Of a stretch of 64,000 bases of DNA, positions 52,801-62,554 are shown piece after piece. A program made the position numbers and the translations under genes. Within the stretch, counting starts at the first letter, position 1. Every line of letters begins with the position of its first letter. The stretch lies in NCBI RefSeq assembly GCF_947503875.1, contig NZ_CANNFH010000002.1:1-64000 (forward strand), in the 5' to 3' direction. Origin of the DNA: an uncultured Polaribacter sp. (GTDB taxonomy: Bacteria; Bacteroidota; Bacteroidia; Flavobacteriales; Flavobacteriaceae). Below the pieces are notes generated by a model, which did not search any database, was not told the DNA's origin, and was given only the letters and a program-made list of their open reading frames with translations.

Positions 52801-55755
52801 ATGCAGAAAAACTTTATATTATTTTTAATCTTGTCATTAGTCCTACATTCATCAATTGTAAATGCACAAGAAAGTAGAGTAAAGTATAATTTCAATCCAG
52901 ATTGGAAATTTACTAAAGCAAACCCAACAGATGCGCAGATGGTAAATTATGATGATTCTAGTTGGTCTACTATTAGCACGCCTCATACGTTTAACGATAC
53001 AGATACTTTTGACGATTTAAGCATTGGAAAACATATTGGTGAGAAAAACCAATTTAGAGGCACAGTTTGGTACAGAAAACACTTTAAATTACCAAAATCA
53101 GATGCTGATAAAAAGGTTTATATAGAGTTTGAATCTGTACGTCAAATTGCAGATGTGTACATTAATGGATCGTATTTAGGAACCAATAAAACTGGTTTTA
53201 TTCCTTTTGGATATGATATTTCTAAACATTTAAAGTTTAATGGTGAAGAAAATATTATTGCAGTAAAAGTAAACAACGATAGAGGAGAACATTTTAGAGA
53301 AAATTTTCCATTAGTTTGGCATCATGAACATTGGCATCCAAACCACGGTGGAATATACAGAAATGTATTTTTACATATCATGAATCCTGTTCATATTACT
53401 TTACCATTGTATGATAATTTAAAAACAGTGGGTACTTATGTGCATGCAGAAAATATATCAAAAAAGAAGGCAGACGTTCATATTTCAGCAGAAACGGTAA
53501 ATCAATCAAAAGAAAACAAAAAAATTACTTTTGAAGCTAAAATTATTGATGCTGATGGTAAAGAGGTTAGTTGTGAAAGAGAAACGGCTGTTTTAAAAGC
53601 AGGAGAAACTGCAACTTTTTCTACAAAAAACAAAGTAAAGAATCCTAATTTATGGTACACTAGAAAACCATATATGTATAAAGTAGTAACCACTTTAAAA
53701 GAGGGTAGTAAAGAGTTAGACAGTTACACAACTCCATTAGGAATTAGAACTTTTAAGTTCGATAAAGACTCAGGTTTTCATAATAATGGAGAGCATGCCA
53801 AATTGCACGGTTGGGGACAAAAACCAACTGCGGGTTGGGCAGGTTTAGGAGCTGCACAACCAGATTGGTTAAAAGAATTTACCTATCGTTTAATGGACGA
53901 AGCTGGTGGTAATTTTATACGTTGGGGACATTGTGCTGGTTCGCCTGCAGAAATTGCAATGGGCGATAAATATGGTTTTGTAACCTTAATGCCTGGTGTA
54001 AGTGGAGAGTCTCAAGACGAAGGCGAAACATGGGATATTAGAATTGCTGCCTTTAGAGATATGATTGTCTATTACAGAAATCATCCATCCATTTTTATTT
54101 GGGAAGGTGGTAATTGGGCAGAAACATCTGCACATTACGAAGAAATATTAGAAATCATCAATACTTATGATCCTCAAGGAAAAAGATTAATGGGGAACAG
54201 AAGAGCAGATGTAAAAGAAGATTCAGAACAGTATATTTCTATAGAAATTGGTACAGAAGGTTGGCAAAGAGAATATGCGCATTTGCCTTTAATAGAAAGT
54301 GAATACTTAAGAGATGAAGGTGCAAGACGTGTTTGGGACAAACACACACCAGATGATAATTTTTGGACACATCCAAACATTTCTAAAAACGTTTATAAAA
54401 TTGGATCAGAAATTTTTGCTGTGCGTCAAGTAGAAGATTGGTGGGATAAGATGGGTAAAAAATCTTACCATAGTGGAGGTGCCAATTGGGTGTTTTCAGA
54501 TGGAACACATGGAGGAAGAAATCCTACAGAAGTTACCAGAGCAAGTGGAGAGGTTGATGCTGTAAGATTAAAAAAAGAGGCTTTTTATGCAACAAAAGCA
54601 ATGTGGAGACCAGAAGCGCAAATCCATGCAATTGGGCATTGGAATTACGAAAAAGGGACGCAAAAAACAATGTATGTTGTGTCTAATTGTACAAAAGTAA
54701 AACTCTACATCAACAATAAATTAGTTGGTACAGATGAAAAAGCAGACAATGGTTATTTATTTAAATTTCCAAAAGTAAATTTTGAAGCAGGAGAGTTAAA
54801 AGTTGAAGGCTATTTAAATGATAAACTGTTGGTTTCTCAAACTAAAAAAACAGTTGGAGAGCCTGTTGCCATTAAATTAACTTCTAAAGTAGGTCCAAAA
54901 GGTTGGTTAGCCAATGGTGCAGACATTGCTTTAGTTGATTTTGAAATTGTTGATAAAGATGGGAACAGACATCCTTTAGGTAGAAACACTGTAGATTTTA
55001 CAATTACAGGTCCTGCAATTTGGAGAGGTGGTTACAATAGTGGAAAACCAAATACCACTAACAATTTATTTTTAGATGCAGAAGCAGGTATCAACAGAGT
55101 TGCAATACGTTCTATGCTAAAAGCTGGTGAAGTTACAATTACAGCAACCACAAAAGGTTTACAACCGGCTGCAATAACCATTAATTCTAAAGCGGTGGAC
55201 ATTGAAAATGGTTTGTCAAAATTACTTCCACAAGAATATGTTGTGAATTCTAAAAATGAAGAACCTTTGCCAATTTATAATCCTAAAACAGAACCTTATA
55301 ATCCTGCTAGAGTTAATAAAAGTGACTTGTTTGTTAAATTTAGTTATACAGGAAATGGTAAAGCAGTGCTAAGAAAAAATGTACATTGGGGTAAAAAAGC
55401 TTATACAGATATGGAACATAACTATACTGTAATTCCTAGATATTTGGTAGGTTCAGAATATATTAGAGTGCCAAATTCTGACGGTAAATATTGGGCAAGA
55501 GACCAACTGCAATTTATAGCAGGAGCAGATATGATTATTTATGTTGGGCATGATGATACCGTAGAAAGACCTGTATTTTTAATAAAAGATTATACAGATA
55601 CTGGAGATGATGTAAATCTAGGTGGCGTAAAAATGTCGCTCTTTAAAAGAATTGCAAAAAAAGGAGAAAGCATTATTATGGCTGGTAATAGTGATGGTGA
55701 TGTGCCAGAAGATAGCAGAATGTATTTTGTGATCGGAAAGAAACTTAAAAAGTAA
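52801..55755 (+). CDS. GH2-family glycoside hydrolase with atypical acid/base site
   Basis: The 984-residue protein has a signal peptide (ending VNAQ, about residue 23). The GH2 layout is clear: sugar-binding domain (YNFNPDWKFTKANP ... WYRKHFKLP), Ig-like domain, TIM barrel (residues about 315-620), then C-terminal domains. In the barrel HPSIFIWEGGNWAE (428-441) aligns with the family motif HPSIxxWSxGNE, but the residue after Asn438 is Trp439 where the catalytic acid/base Glu normally stands. The nucleophile region PLIESEYLRDEG is present (Glu501 likely). Context suggests attack on uronic acid or other beta-linked sugar of ulvan oligomers. Several GH2 subgroups in marine PULs share unusual WExGN motifs, as far as I recall, so loss of activity should not be assumed. 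Confidence 0.85.
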   Translation: MQKNFILFLILSLVLHSSIVNAQESRVKYNFNPDWKFTKANPTDAQMVNYDDSSWSTISTPHTFNDTDTFDDLSIGKHIGEKNQFRGTVWYRKHFKLPKSDADKKVYIEFESVRQIADVYINGSYLGTNKTGFIPFGYDISKHLKFNGEENIIAVKVNNDRGEHFRENFPLVWHHEHWHPNHGGIYRNVFLHIMNPVHITLPLYDNLKTVGTYVHAENISKKKADVHISAETVNQSKENKKITFEAKIIDADGKEVSCERETAVLKAGETATFSTKNKVKNPNLWYTRKPYMYKVVTTLKEGSKELDSYTTPLGIRTFKFDKDSGFHNNGEHAKLHGWGQKPTAGWAGLGAAQPDWLKEFTYRLMDEAGGNFIRWGHCAGSPAEIAMGDKYGFVTLMPGVSGESQDEGETWDIRIAAFRDMIVYYRNHPSIFIWEGGNWAETSAHYEEILEIINTYDPQGKRLMGNRRADVKEDSEQYISIEIGTEGWQREYAHLPLIESEYLRDEGARRVWDKHTPDDNFWTHPNISKNVYKIGSEIFAVRQVEDWWDKMGKKSYHSGGANWVFSDGTHGGRNPTEVTRASGEVDAVRLKKEAFYATKAMWRPEAQIHAIGHWNYEKGTQKTMYVVSNCTKVKLYINNKLVGTDEKADNGYLFKFPKVNFEAGELKVEGYLNDKLLVSQTKKTVGEPVAIKLTSKVGPKGWLANGADIALVDFEIVDKDGNRHPLGRNTVDFTITGPAIWRGGYNSGKPNTTNNLFLDAEAGINRVAIRSMLKAGEVTITATTKGLQPAAITINSKAVDIENGLSKLLPQEYVVNSKNEEPLPIYNPKTEPYNPARVNKSDLFVKFSYTGNGKAVLRKNVHWGKKAYTDMEHNYTVIPRYLVGSEYIRVPNSDGKYWARDQLQFIAGADMIIYVGHDDTVERPVFLIKDYTDTGDDVNLGGVKMSLFKRIAKKGESIIMAGNSDGDVPEDSRMYFVIGKKLKK

Positions 55756-55796
55756 AGCCTATATTTTAAACTTTTTTTCAAAAGTAAAAACAAAGG

Positions 55797-55840
55797 TATC
55801 CTGTATTATATAACCATTATAGTACAGGATACTTTTTTTT
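55797..55840 (+). terminator. Terminator-like hairpin built from two copies of the regulatory core
   Basis: GTATCCTGTA at 55797-55806 is the exact reverse complement of TACAGGATAC at 55823-55832, with eight T following. It can act as the intrinsic terminator of the GH2 gene, while its right arm is the regulatory core of the next promoter. Confidence 0.7.
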
Positions 55841-55859
55841 ACCATACAAACTAGTTTTA
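55815..55859 (+). promoter_or_regulatory. Shared 18-bp element (site 13) and -7 box
   Basis: CATTATA-GTA-CAGGATAC at 55815-55832, then 19 bp, then TAGTTTTA at 55852-55859. Confidence 0.8.
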
Positions 55860-55882
55860 GTAACCCAACTTATAAATTTACA

Positions 55883-57382
55883 ATGCACTCAGTTTCTAAA
55901 AATATAGCAGCTCATAAAAAATCTAAAATGTTGCTCTTTGCATTTTTGTTGCTGTTTTTTTCTGAATATTTTGCTCAAAATACTATAAAAATAAAAATGC
56001 CAAAAGGGCGTATTGCTTTTACTTCTGATGGTAATTTACATGATTCTGACGATTGGGGAGCAACTGCTTTCTCACTAGCATTTATTCATTATGCAGGTTT
56101 AGAAAAACATTTTGTGCATTATGATTATAACAATCATCTAGGAAAATCTAGAGCAAGTTGGGAAAAAATAATGGACGACGCTGCAAAAGGCGGTGCCAAA
56201 CGTTTTGGTTTGGATGTTAGTAAGGTTTTTAACAATCAAACAGAACAGGAAGATGCTATTGCAAATTTTGTAAAAGAAGCTAAAAAAAGTAGTAAAAATA
56301 ATCCGCTTTGGTTTATTTGTGCAGGCCCAATGCACACTGCCTATAATTTAATTAAAGCCACACCAAAAGAGAAAAGGCAATTTATACATGCCATTTCTCA
56401 TAGCAAATGGAATGAAGAACACAGCCATGGAGCAACAAAAATGACTTGGGCAGACATGAAAAAAGATTTTCCAACGGTTGTTTATCATGATCTTATAGAT
56501 CAGAATAAATCTAATGGAGAAGATGATTTTCAATCCCATATTAAGAATTGGCAATGGCTCAAAGAAAGTGAAAATCCAAATTGGCAATGGTTGTATACAA
56601 TTGATGATACTTATCAAGTAGATCAATTAGAACGTTGGAAATCGAATACAGAAAAACATTTTGATATTTCTGATGCAGGCATGACCTATTGGTTAATTAC
56701 TGGAGGACCAAATGGAGGTAATGATAAAGCAGGTTGGAAAGAAGTAAAAGCGCTTTTTACAAACAAACCGATTGAAAATAATAGACCAACCCCAGAAATT
56801 AAAGTTACAGCAAAAGATTACATTTTTATAGAGGCAGAAAGTACAAAATCAAAGTTGCAAAAATGGAATCGTATTCAATTTGGCGATGCTAATTATAAAG
56901 CAAATGCTTCTGGTTTTTCTTATTTAGAGTTTACTGGAAATCAACCGGATTCTCCAAAACCAAACTCGCCTTTAAAATATAAATTTACAGCACCAAAAGA
57001 CGGGAACTTTAGATTGTTGTTGAAGAGCAGCAAACGTTTGAAAGGAGATAAAGCAGATTGTTGCAATACTATTTCTATTAAAATGGCTGGTAATTTTAAA
57101 TCGGCAACAAGTCTTTCTAAAAACGAATTGAAAAATTATACAAAATTTTTTCTAGAAGAAAATGAAAAAACACTGAAAAAAGAATGGCATTGGGCACAAA
57201 AAGCAGAAAATGGAGCCCATATTGTTCACGATTTAATTTATCAATTTGAAAAAGGACAAAACTATACACTTACTTTAGCAGGAAAATCAAAACACTTTAA
57301 TGTAGATTATTTGCTTTTTTATAACTCAGATAAATTAAGTTTAAGAGATGCTAAAGAGTTTTTCAGTAATCATAAAAAGTAG
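55883..57382 (+). CDS. Secreted nucleoside-hydrolase-like protein with CBM-like C-terminus, unknown role
   Basis: The 499-residue protein has a signal peptide (hydrophobic 16-30, ending YFAQ). Residues about 42-300 begin GRIAFTSDGNLHDSDDWGA: the Asp-rich motif D49-x-x-x-x-D54-x-D56-D57 resembles the calcium-binding DxDxxxDD start of nucleoside hydrolases and DUF1593 proteins. Other landmarks are PLWFICAGPMHTAYNLI, HAISHSKWNEEHSHGATKMTW and MTYWLITGGPNGGNDKAGWKE. Residues about 310-499 look like a carbohydrate-binding beta-sandwich (DYIFIEAEST ... SYLEFTGNQ ... FNVDYLLFYN). This combination suggests a glycan-acting enzyme on a nucleoside-hydrolase scaffold; the reaction is unknown. It stands alone under its own shared element. 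Confidence 0.65.
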   Translation: MHSVSKNIAAHKKSKMLLFAFLLLFFSEYFAQNTIKIKMPKGRIAFTSDGNLHDSDDWGATAFSLAFIHYAGLEKHFVHYDYNNHLGKSRASWEKIMDDAAKGGAKRFGLDVSKVFNNQTEQEDAIANFVKEAKKSSKNNPLWFICAGPMHTAYNLIKATPKEKRQFIHAISHSKWNEEHSHGATKMTWADMKKDFPTVVYHDLIDQNKSNGEDDFQSHIKNWQWLKESENPNWQWLYTIDDTYQVDQLERWKSNTEKHFDISDAGMTYWLITGGPNGGNDKAGWKEVKALFTNKPIENNRPTPEIKVTAKDYIFIEAESTKSKLQKWNRIQFGDANYKANASGFSYLEFTGNQPDSPKPNSPLKYKFTAPKDGNFRLLLKSSKRLKGDKADCCNTISIKMAGNFKSATSLSKNELKNYTKFFLEENEKTLKKEWHWAQKAENGAHIVHDLIYQFEKGQNYTLTLAGKSKHFNVDYLLFYNSDKLSLRDAKEFFSNHKK

Positions 57383-57516
57383 CTTTATAAAAATAGTTTT
57401 GCCTTCAATTTAATTGTTCATCAAAAAAGAGTAGTTCTAAGATTTTGAATGGTAAAAACTTATCTAAATTATAAGATGTATTGTCAATTAATTTTCAAAA
57501 AAAAGCTAACTTTAAC

Positions 57517-57561
57517 CATTATAGTACAGGATACTTTTTCTATTCTTAGCATCTATTTTTA
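57517..57561 (+). promoter_or_regulatory. Shared 18-bp element (site 14) and -7 box
   Basis: CATTATA-GTA-CAGGATAC at 57517-57534, then 19 bp, then TATTTTTA at 57554-57561. It drives the GH43-GH3-GH105 operon. The 16 bases before the -7 spacer (ACCATTATAGTACAGG) repeat those of site 13. Confidence 0.83.
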
Positions 57562-57595
57562 AAATTTAAAATAGTCTACAAAGAAGTTTATAAAT

Positions 57596-58957
57596 ATGAT
57601 ATATTCTAATGTTTTTAAAGTATTGACAATCATATTTGTATTTCTTTCAGCAACTGTTAAGGCGCAAAATCCTATTGTGCCAAATAAAGGTTTAAACGAT
57701 CCTCATATTCATATTTTTAACGATACTGCGTATGTTTACGCTTCACATGACAAATCCATAAATAATAAAAAATTTATTATGGAAGATTGGTGGATTTGGT
57801 CTTCTCCAGACTTAGTGAATTGGACAAAAAGGAGTGTTTTAAAACCAGAAGACACCTACATTGGCGATAAAAACTTTACCAGAAGTTGGGCAACTGACGT
57901 CGCTTTTAGAAACGGCAAATATTATTGGTATTTTTCTGAAGGAAATCAGCAAACAGGAGTTGTTGTAGGAGATACACCTGTTGGTCCTTGGAAAGATCCT
58001 TTAGGGAAACCTTTGCTAACCTCAGAACTAACACCAACAGACGAATATGATATGGCTATTTTTGAAGAAAATGGCGAGCATTACATTATTTTTGGTGTTT
58101 GGGATTACTACATAGCAAAACTAAATTACGACATGATTAGTTTGGCAGAAAAGCCAAGAAAAATCATTATAAATAATCCTAGAGGGCCTTACAATCAAGA
58201 TGGTAAAAATTCAGAAAAACCTACAGACGACAAGCCTTTTGTGCACAAATACAAAGATAAATACTATTTATCTTGGGGCTGTTTTTATGCTATGGCAGAT
58301 GATTTATACGGACCTTACGATTATAAAGATTCCGTAATAAAACAAGAAAGTTTTGCAGAAGGTTATGATGCGCCTACATGGCCAAATGGCTTTTTACAAG
58401 GCAGACATGGTTCTTTTTTTGAATGGAATAACCAATGGTATTATACCTATTGTGATATTAGCCAAACAGGAAACAGATATTTTAGAGATACTTTTATAAG
58501 TTACGTGCATTATAAAGAAAACGGAGAAATGGCAACCATAAGAGTAGATGGTGTTGGTGTTGCCAATTACAATGGAAACAAAAAAATAGAAGCAGAAGAT
58601 TACTTTAAAGCAGAAGGATTTTCTAAAATTGAAACTGAAAATGGTTTTGGTATGCAAACCCAAGCTAATAAAAGTTATGTTTATTATACAAACGTAAAGA
58701 ATTTAGCAAATAAAACGAAGCTTACAATTAAGGTGACTGGGAAAAAATCTGGCAAATTTTCTATTAAAGTAGTGAGAGATCATATTAATGGAGAAATTAT
58801 AGGCAAACAAACGTTTGAATTAACAAGAAATTCAGAAAAAAAGGAAGAATTTAACATAAATTTGAAATCGTTAAAAAATAAAGAAAACCTTTATTTTTTA
58901 ATAAATCAACTAAACAATAATCAATTACTAATCGATTCATTTTCATTTTCAAAATAA
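57596..58957 (+). CDS. GH43-family glycosidase with CBM6-like tail
   Basis: The 453-residue protein has a signal peptide (ending VKAQ, about residue 23). The five-bladed propeller of GH43 type begins NPIVPNKGLNDPHIHIFNDTAYVYASHD, where the Asp of NDPHI is the likely general base. WATDVAFRNGKYYWYFSEG and DEYDMAIFEENGEHY contain further conserved acidic residues, and FAEGYDAPTWPNGFLQGRHGSFFEW the likely acid region. Residues about 325-453 look like a CBM6-type module (KKIEAEDYFKAEGFSKIETENG). Known GH43 members act on beta-xylosides or alpha-arabinosides; in an ulvan locus release of xylose is the plausible role. It is the first gene of a tight three-gene operon. Confidence 0.85.
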   Translation: MIYSNVFKVLTIIFVFLSATVKAQNPIVPNKGLNDPHIHIFNDTAYVYASHDKSINNKKFIMEDWWIWSSPDLVNWTKRSVLKPEDTYIGDKNFTRSWATDVAFRNGKYYWYFSEGNQQTGVVVGDTPVGPWKDPLGKPLLTSELTPTDEYDMAIFEENGEHYIIFGVWDYYIAKLNYDMISLAEKPRKIIINNPRGPYNQDGKNSEKPTDDKPFVHKYKDKYYLSWGCFYAMADDLYGPYDYKDSVIKQESFAEGYDAPTWPNGFLQGRHGSFFEWNNQWYYTYCDISQTGNRYFRDTFISYVHYKENGEMATIRVDGVGVANYNGNKKIEAEDYFKAEGFSKIETENGFGMQTQANKSYVYYTNVKNLANKTKLTIKVTGKKSGKFSIKVVRDHINGEIIGKQTFELTRNSEKKEEFNINLKSLKNKENLYFLINQLNNNQLLIDSFSFSK

Positions 58958-58968
58958 TAAAAAAACCA

Positions 58969-61239
58969 ATGAGAAAATTACTAGTCCTGTTTTTAGGTGC
59001 AACGCTGTTGCAAGCCTGTGGCGAATCATCATCAACAGAAAAAGATTACAAAGACGCCTCTTTATCTATAGATGAGAGAGTAGAAGCGCTTTTACCAAAA
59101 ATGTCTTTAGAAGAAAAAGTTGCACAAATGCGAATTTTTCATGCAAATATTGGTACAAAACCAGACGAAAATGGAAATTTAAAATTATCTGAAAGAGTAA
59201 TTAAAAAATTAAAATTAGGTATTGCAGGTATTAAAAACCCAGGAGAACACATAGATCCTGTGGCTGCAGCAAAAATGAATAATGAATTACAGAAATACAT
59301 TATTGAAAACAACAGATGGGGTATTCCTGCTTTATTTGTAACAGAATCTTATAATGGTGTAGATGCAGCTGGTTGTACGTTGTTTGGTAGACCAATGACT
59401 TCTGCGGCGTCTTTTAATCCAGATTTGGTACAAAGACAATGGGATGTTGTAGGTAGAGAAGCACGTTTAAGAGGGATGCACATGTGTCATTCGCCAGAAG
59501 CAGATATTGTTAGAGACCCACGTTTTGGTAGAATGAGTGAGGCTTTCGGAGAAGATACGTATTTAACCACACAAATGGTTAAAAACGCAATTATTGGTGT
59601 GCAAGGAAATTACGAAGGTTTAGGAGCAGGAACACATATTGGTGCTGTTGCCAAACACTTTGCAGGTTATGGCCAAGTTTTAGGAGGTTCTAACTTTGCA
59701 GCTATAGAAATTTCTGAAAGAACTTTAATAGATGAAATTTATCCGCCTTTTGAAGCGGCAGTTAAAGAAGCAAAAACATTAGGAATTATGGCTTCTCATG
59801 GAGATTTAAATGGAGTAGCATCTCATGGAAACAAAGAATTATTAACAGGTGTTTTAAGAGACGATTGGGGTTTTGATGGTTATGTAGTTTCAGATTCTAA
59901 CGATATTGCTCGTTTGTATTATTTTATGGGTGTTGCAGAAACTCCAGAAGCAGCCGCGCAAATGGGTTTAGAAGCAGGTATAGATATCGATTTATATGCA
60001 GAAGATTCGTATTCTTATTTACCAAAAATGGTAGAAAAAAATCCAGAATTAGAGAAACTAATAGACAGATCTGTAAGACGTGTGTTAAGAACAAAATTCA
60101 TTTTAGGTTTGTTTGATAATCCTTATATCGATTTAGAAGAAACTAAAAAGGGTGTTCGTGCAGCAAGTTCTTTAGAATTGGCAAAAGAATCTGATTTAGA
60201 GTCTATTATTTTATTAAAGAATGAAGAAAATGCATTGCCTTTAAACAAAAATAAAGCAACAAAAGTAGCATTATTAGGTCCTTTATTAAAAAAGAATACC
60301 AAAGAAATGTTTGAGGCTGCTGTAGGGAATAGCAACGTGAAATTTATGGCAGAAAAAGGGTTTAATTTAACGAATGAAAGAGGAGGTGCTCCAGAATTAT
60401 TAGATAGAGACCCAAAAGCAATTGCCAAATTGGTAAATACAGCTAAAAGAGCAGACGTTGTAGTGTTGTTTTTAGGAGGTGATAAATATACTGCGAAAGA
60501 AGCGTATTTTAGCAACAGTACTTTAGGAGATAGAGCTACAATAGATCCTGTTGGTCCTCAAGATGAGTTGGTAGAAAAAATTACAGCTTTAGGTAAAAAA
60601 GTAATTGTAGTATTAAAACATAGAAGAACCTTATCTATAAATACAATTGCAAAACACGCAGATGCAATTTTAGATACTTGGGATTTAAGTGAATTTGGAG
60701 ACCACTCTACAGCCAAAATTATTTTTGGTGATGTCTCTCCTTCAGGGAAATCACCAGTTACTATTCCAAGATCAATTGGGCAATTGCCTTATCATTATAG
60801 TATGAAAGAAATCAACTATAAAAAAGAATATTTATTCTTAGAAAAAGGACCGATTTATCCTTTTGGACACGGATTAAGTTATGGTGATTTTGAATATGCT
60901 GATATTACATTATCAAGTGCAGAAATTACACCAGATTCAGAAATTACAGCTAGTGTAACCGTTACTAATAAAGGTAATGTTAAGGCAAAAGAGGTAATAC
61001 AAATGTATCTTAAAGATGAAATTGGCTCTGTAACAAGACCAGATAAGGAATTAAAAGGTTTCCAGAAAATTGAGTTCGCAGCAGGAGAAAGCAAAACAGT
61101 TTCATTTACCATTACTCCAAAAATGTTAGAGTTTACGGGTATTTCAATGGAAAAAGTACTAGAAGCTGGAGATTATACCGTAAAAATAGGAACTTCATCT
61201 AGTGAAAACTTAGAAGCAAAATTTAAATTAAAAAAATAG
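58969..61239 (+). CDS. GH3-family beta-glycosidase, lipoprotein (first)
   Basis: The 756-residue lipoprotein has lipobox LQAC (Cys17). GH3 landmarks are [31 protein letters not shown], the substrate Lys-His pair in [10 protein letters not shown], and [16 protein letters not shown] with nucleophile Asp309. The second domain starts about [16 protein letters not shown], and an FN3-like C-terminal domain ([21 protein letters not shown]) ends the protein. The substrate segment [19 protein letters not shown] departs from the usual EALHG-type sequence, hinting at an unusual glycone such as a xylose or modified uronic residue. Gaps of 11 bp and 7 bp to neighbours make it part of the GH43-GH3-GH105 operon. 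Confidence 0.92.
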   Translation: MRKLLVLFLGATLLQACGESSSTEKDYKDASLSIDERVEALLPKMSLEEKVAQMRIFHANIGTKPDENGNLKLSERVIKKLKLGIAGIKNPGEHIDPVAAAKMNNELQKYIIENNRWGIPALFVTESYNGVDAAGCTLFGRPMTSAASFNPDLVQRQWDVVGREARLRGMHMCHSPEADIVRDPRFGRMSEAFGEDTYLTTQMVKNAIIGVQGNYEGLGAGTHIGAVAKHFAGYGQVLGGSNFAAIEISERTLIDEIYPPFEAAVKEAKTLGIMASHGDLNGVASHGNKELLTGVLRDDWGFDGYVVSDSNDIARLYYFMGVAETPEAAAQMGLEAGIDIDLYAEDSYSYLPKMVEKNPELEKLIDRSVRRVLRTKFILGLFDNPYIDLEETKKGVRAASSLELAKESDLESIILLKNEENALPLNKNKATKVALLGPLLKKNTKEMFEAAVGNSNVKFMAEKGFNLTNERGGAPELLDRDPKAIAKLVNTAKRADVVVLFLGGDKYTAKEAYFSNSTLGDRATIDPVGPQDELVEKITALGKKVIVVLKHRRTLSINTIAKHADAILDTWDLSEFGDHSTAKIIFGDVSPSGKSPVTIPRSIGQLPYHYSMKEINYKKEYLFLEKGPIYPFGHGLSYGDFEYADITLSSAEITPDSEITASVTVTNKGNVKAKEVIQMYLKDEIGSVTRPDKELKGFQKIEFAAGESKTVSFTITPKMLEFTGISMEKVLEAGDYTVKIGTSSSENLEAKFKLKK

Positions 61240-61246
61240 ATTTAAA

Positions 61247-62383
61247 ATGAACAAATCAATCTTAACATTATTAGCTGTAGCACTAACACTTTTTAGTTGT
61301 TCAGTATCACAAAATACAGTAGCTCAAAAATCAATTGATTTAGATAATGAAGCAATTCAAAAATCGATGATTAAAGCCTTAGAGTGGCAAGAAACACATC
61401 CTATTTTTGCAATTCATCCAACAGATTGGACAAACGGAGCTTACTACACAGGCGTTGCAAGAGCACATAAAACAACAAAGGACATGATGTATATGGCTGC
61501 TTTAAAAAACCAAGCAGTTGGTAATAATTGGCAGACGTACAAGCGTGTTTATCATGCAGATGATGTAGCCATTTCTTATAGTTACCTATATATTGCTTTA
61601 ACAGATAAAAGAAGAAACTTTGTAGATTTAGAGCCTACAAAAAAGTTTTTAGATGCACATTTATATGAACCAAATAAATGGACAAGTGGGAAGTCTAAAG
61701 ACATCAAAGGAGAAACTATTTTATGGTGGTGGTGTGATGCTTTGTTTATGGCACCTCCTGTAATTAATTTGTATGCTAAAAAAACAAATCAGCCTAAATA
61801 TTTAGATACAATGCATAAATTTTATATGGAAACGTATAATAGATTGTATGACAAAGAAGAAAATTTATTTGCTAGAGATATGCGTTATGTTTGGCAAGGA
61901 GATGGAAAAGACAGCAAAGAACCAAATGGGAAAAAGATATTTTGGTCTAGAGGAAATGGCTGGGTAATTGGTGGTTTAGCTTTGTTATTAGATGATATGC
62001 CAAAAGATTACAAACACAGAAATTTCTATGTAAATTTATATAAAGAAATGGCTGCAAAATTATTAGCAATTCAATCTGAAGATGGTTTGTGGAGAACGAG
62101 TTTGTTAAGTCCAGAATCTTATGATCATGGAGAAGTTAGTGGTAGTGGTTTTCATACATTTGCTTTAGCATGGGGAATTAACAACGGTTTATTAGATAAA
62201 AAATACACGTCAGCAGTAAAAAAAGCTTGGAAAGGCTTAGCTGCTTGCCAGCATGAAGATGGTAGAGTAGGTTGGGTACAAAATATTGGTGCTTTTCCAG
62301 AGCCAGCTTCTAAAGATAGTTACCAAAACTTTGGAACTGGTGCCTTTTTACTAGCAGGTAGTGAAGTATTAAAGTTAAAATAA
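61247..62383 (+). CDS. GH105 unsaturated uronyl hydrolase, lipoprotein
   Basis: The 378-residue lipoprotein has lipobox LFSC (Cys18). The (alpha/alpha)6 barrel shows GH88/GH105 landmarks: [45 protein letters not shown] (catalytic Asp164), [21 protein letters not shown] and [32 protein letters not shown]. The family adds water to the 4,5-unsaturated uronyl end left by polysaccharide lyases, so its presence confirms that lyases act earlier in the pathway. In an ulvan context it removes the unsaturated glucuronyl unit from rhamnose-3-sulfate. It is the last gene of its operon; a terminator follows. Confidence 0.92.
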   Translation: MNKSILTLLAVALTLFSCSVSQNTVAQKSIDLDNEAIQKSMIKALEWQETHPIFAIHPTDWTNGAYYTGVARAHKTTKDMMYMAALKNQAVGNNWQTYKRVYHADDVAISYSYLYIALTDKRRNFVDLEPTKKFLDAHLYEPNKWTSGKSKDIKGETILWWWCDALFMAPPVINLYAKKTNQPKYLDTMHKFYMETYNRLYDKEENLFARDMRYVWQGDGKDSKEPNGKKIFWSRGNGWVIGGLALLLDDMPKDYKHRNFYVNLYKEMAAKLLAIQSEDGLWRTSLLSPESYDHGEVSGSGFHTFALAWGINNGLLDKKYTSAVKKAWKGLAACQHEDGRVGWVQNIGAFPEPASKDSYQNFGTGAFLLAGSEVLKLK

Positions 62384-62406
62384 TACTTTAATTCCATGAA
62401 AAAACT

Positions 62407-62440
62407 TAAAAATCGAGAACTAAGTTCTCGATTTTTTTTT
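62407..62440 (+). terminator. Intrinsic terminator of GH43-GH3-GH105 operon
   Basis: AAAATCGAGAAC and GTTCTCGATTTT form a 12-bp stem with a 3-base loop and a run of T. Confidence 0.9.
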
Positions 62441-62451
62441 GACAAATACAT

Positions 62452-62496
62452 CAGGATAAAACAGGATAGCTTTTTGTGAATATAAAAGTAATTTTA
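62452..62496 (+). promoter_or_regulatory. Shared 18-bp element (site 15) and -7 box
   Basis: CAGGATA-AAA-CAGGATAG at 62452-62469, in which both half-sites are identical, then 19 bp, then TAATTTTA at 62489-62496. This site shows the direct-repeat nature most clearly. Confidence 0.8.
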
Positions 62497-62554
62497 ACGC
62501 AATAAATTATCTGATATTAAATATAAATATATCCATTAACCATCAAAAGAAAAT

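Noticed and set aside
60123..60515. 130-codon minus-strand open frame inside the GH3 gene
   Set aside because: It is a shadow of a well-supported GH3 coding sequence; there is no promoter or ribosome-binding context.
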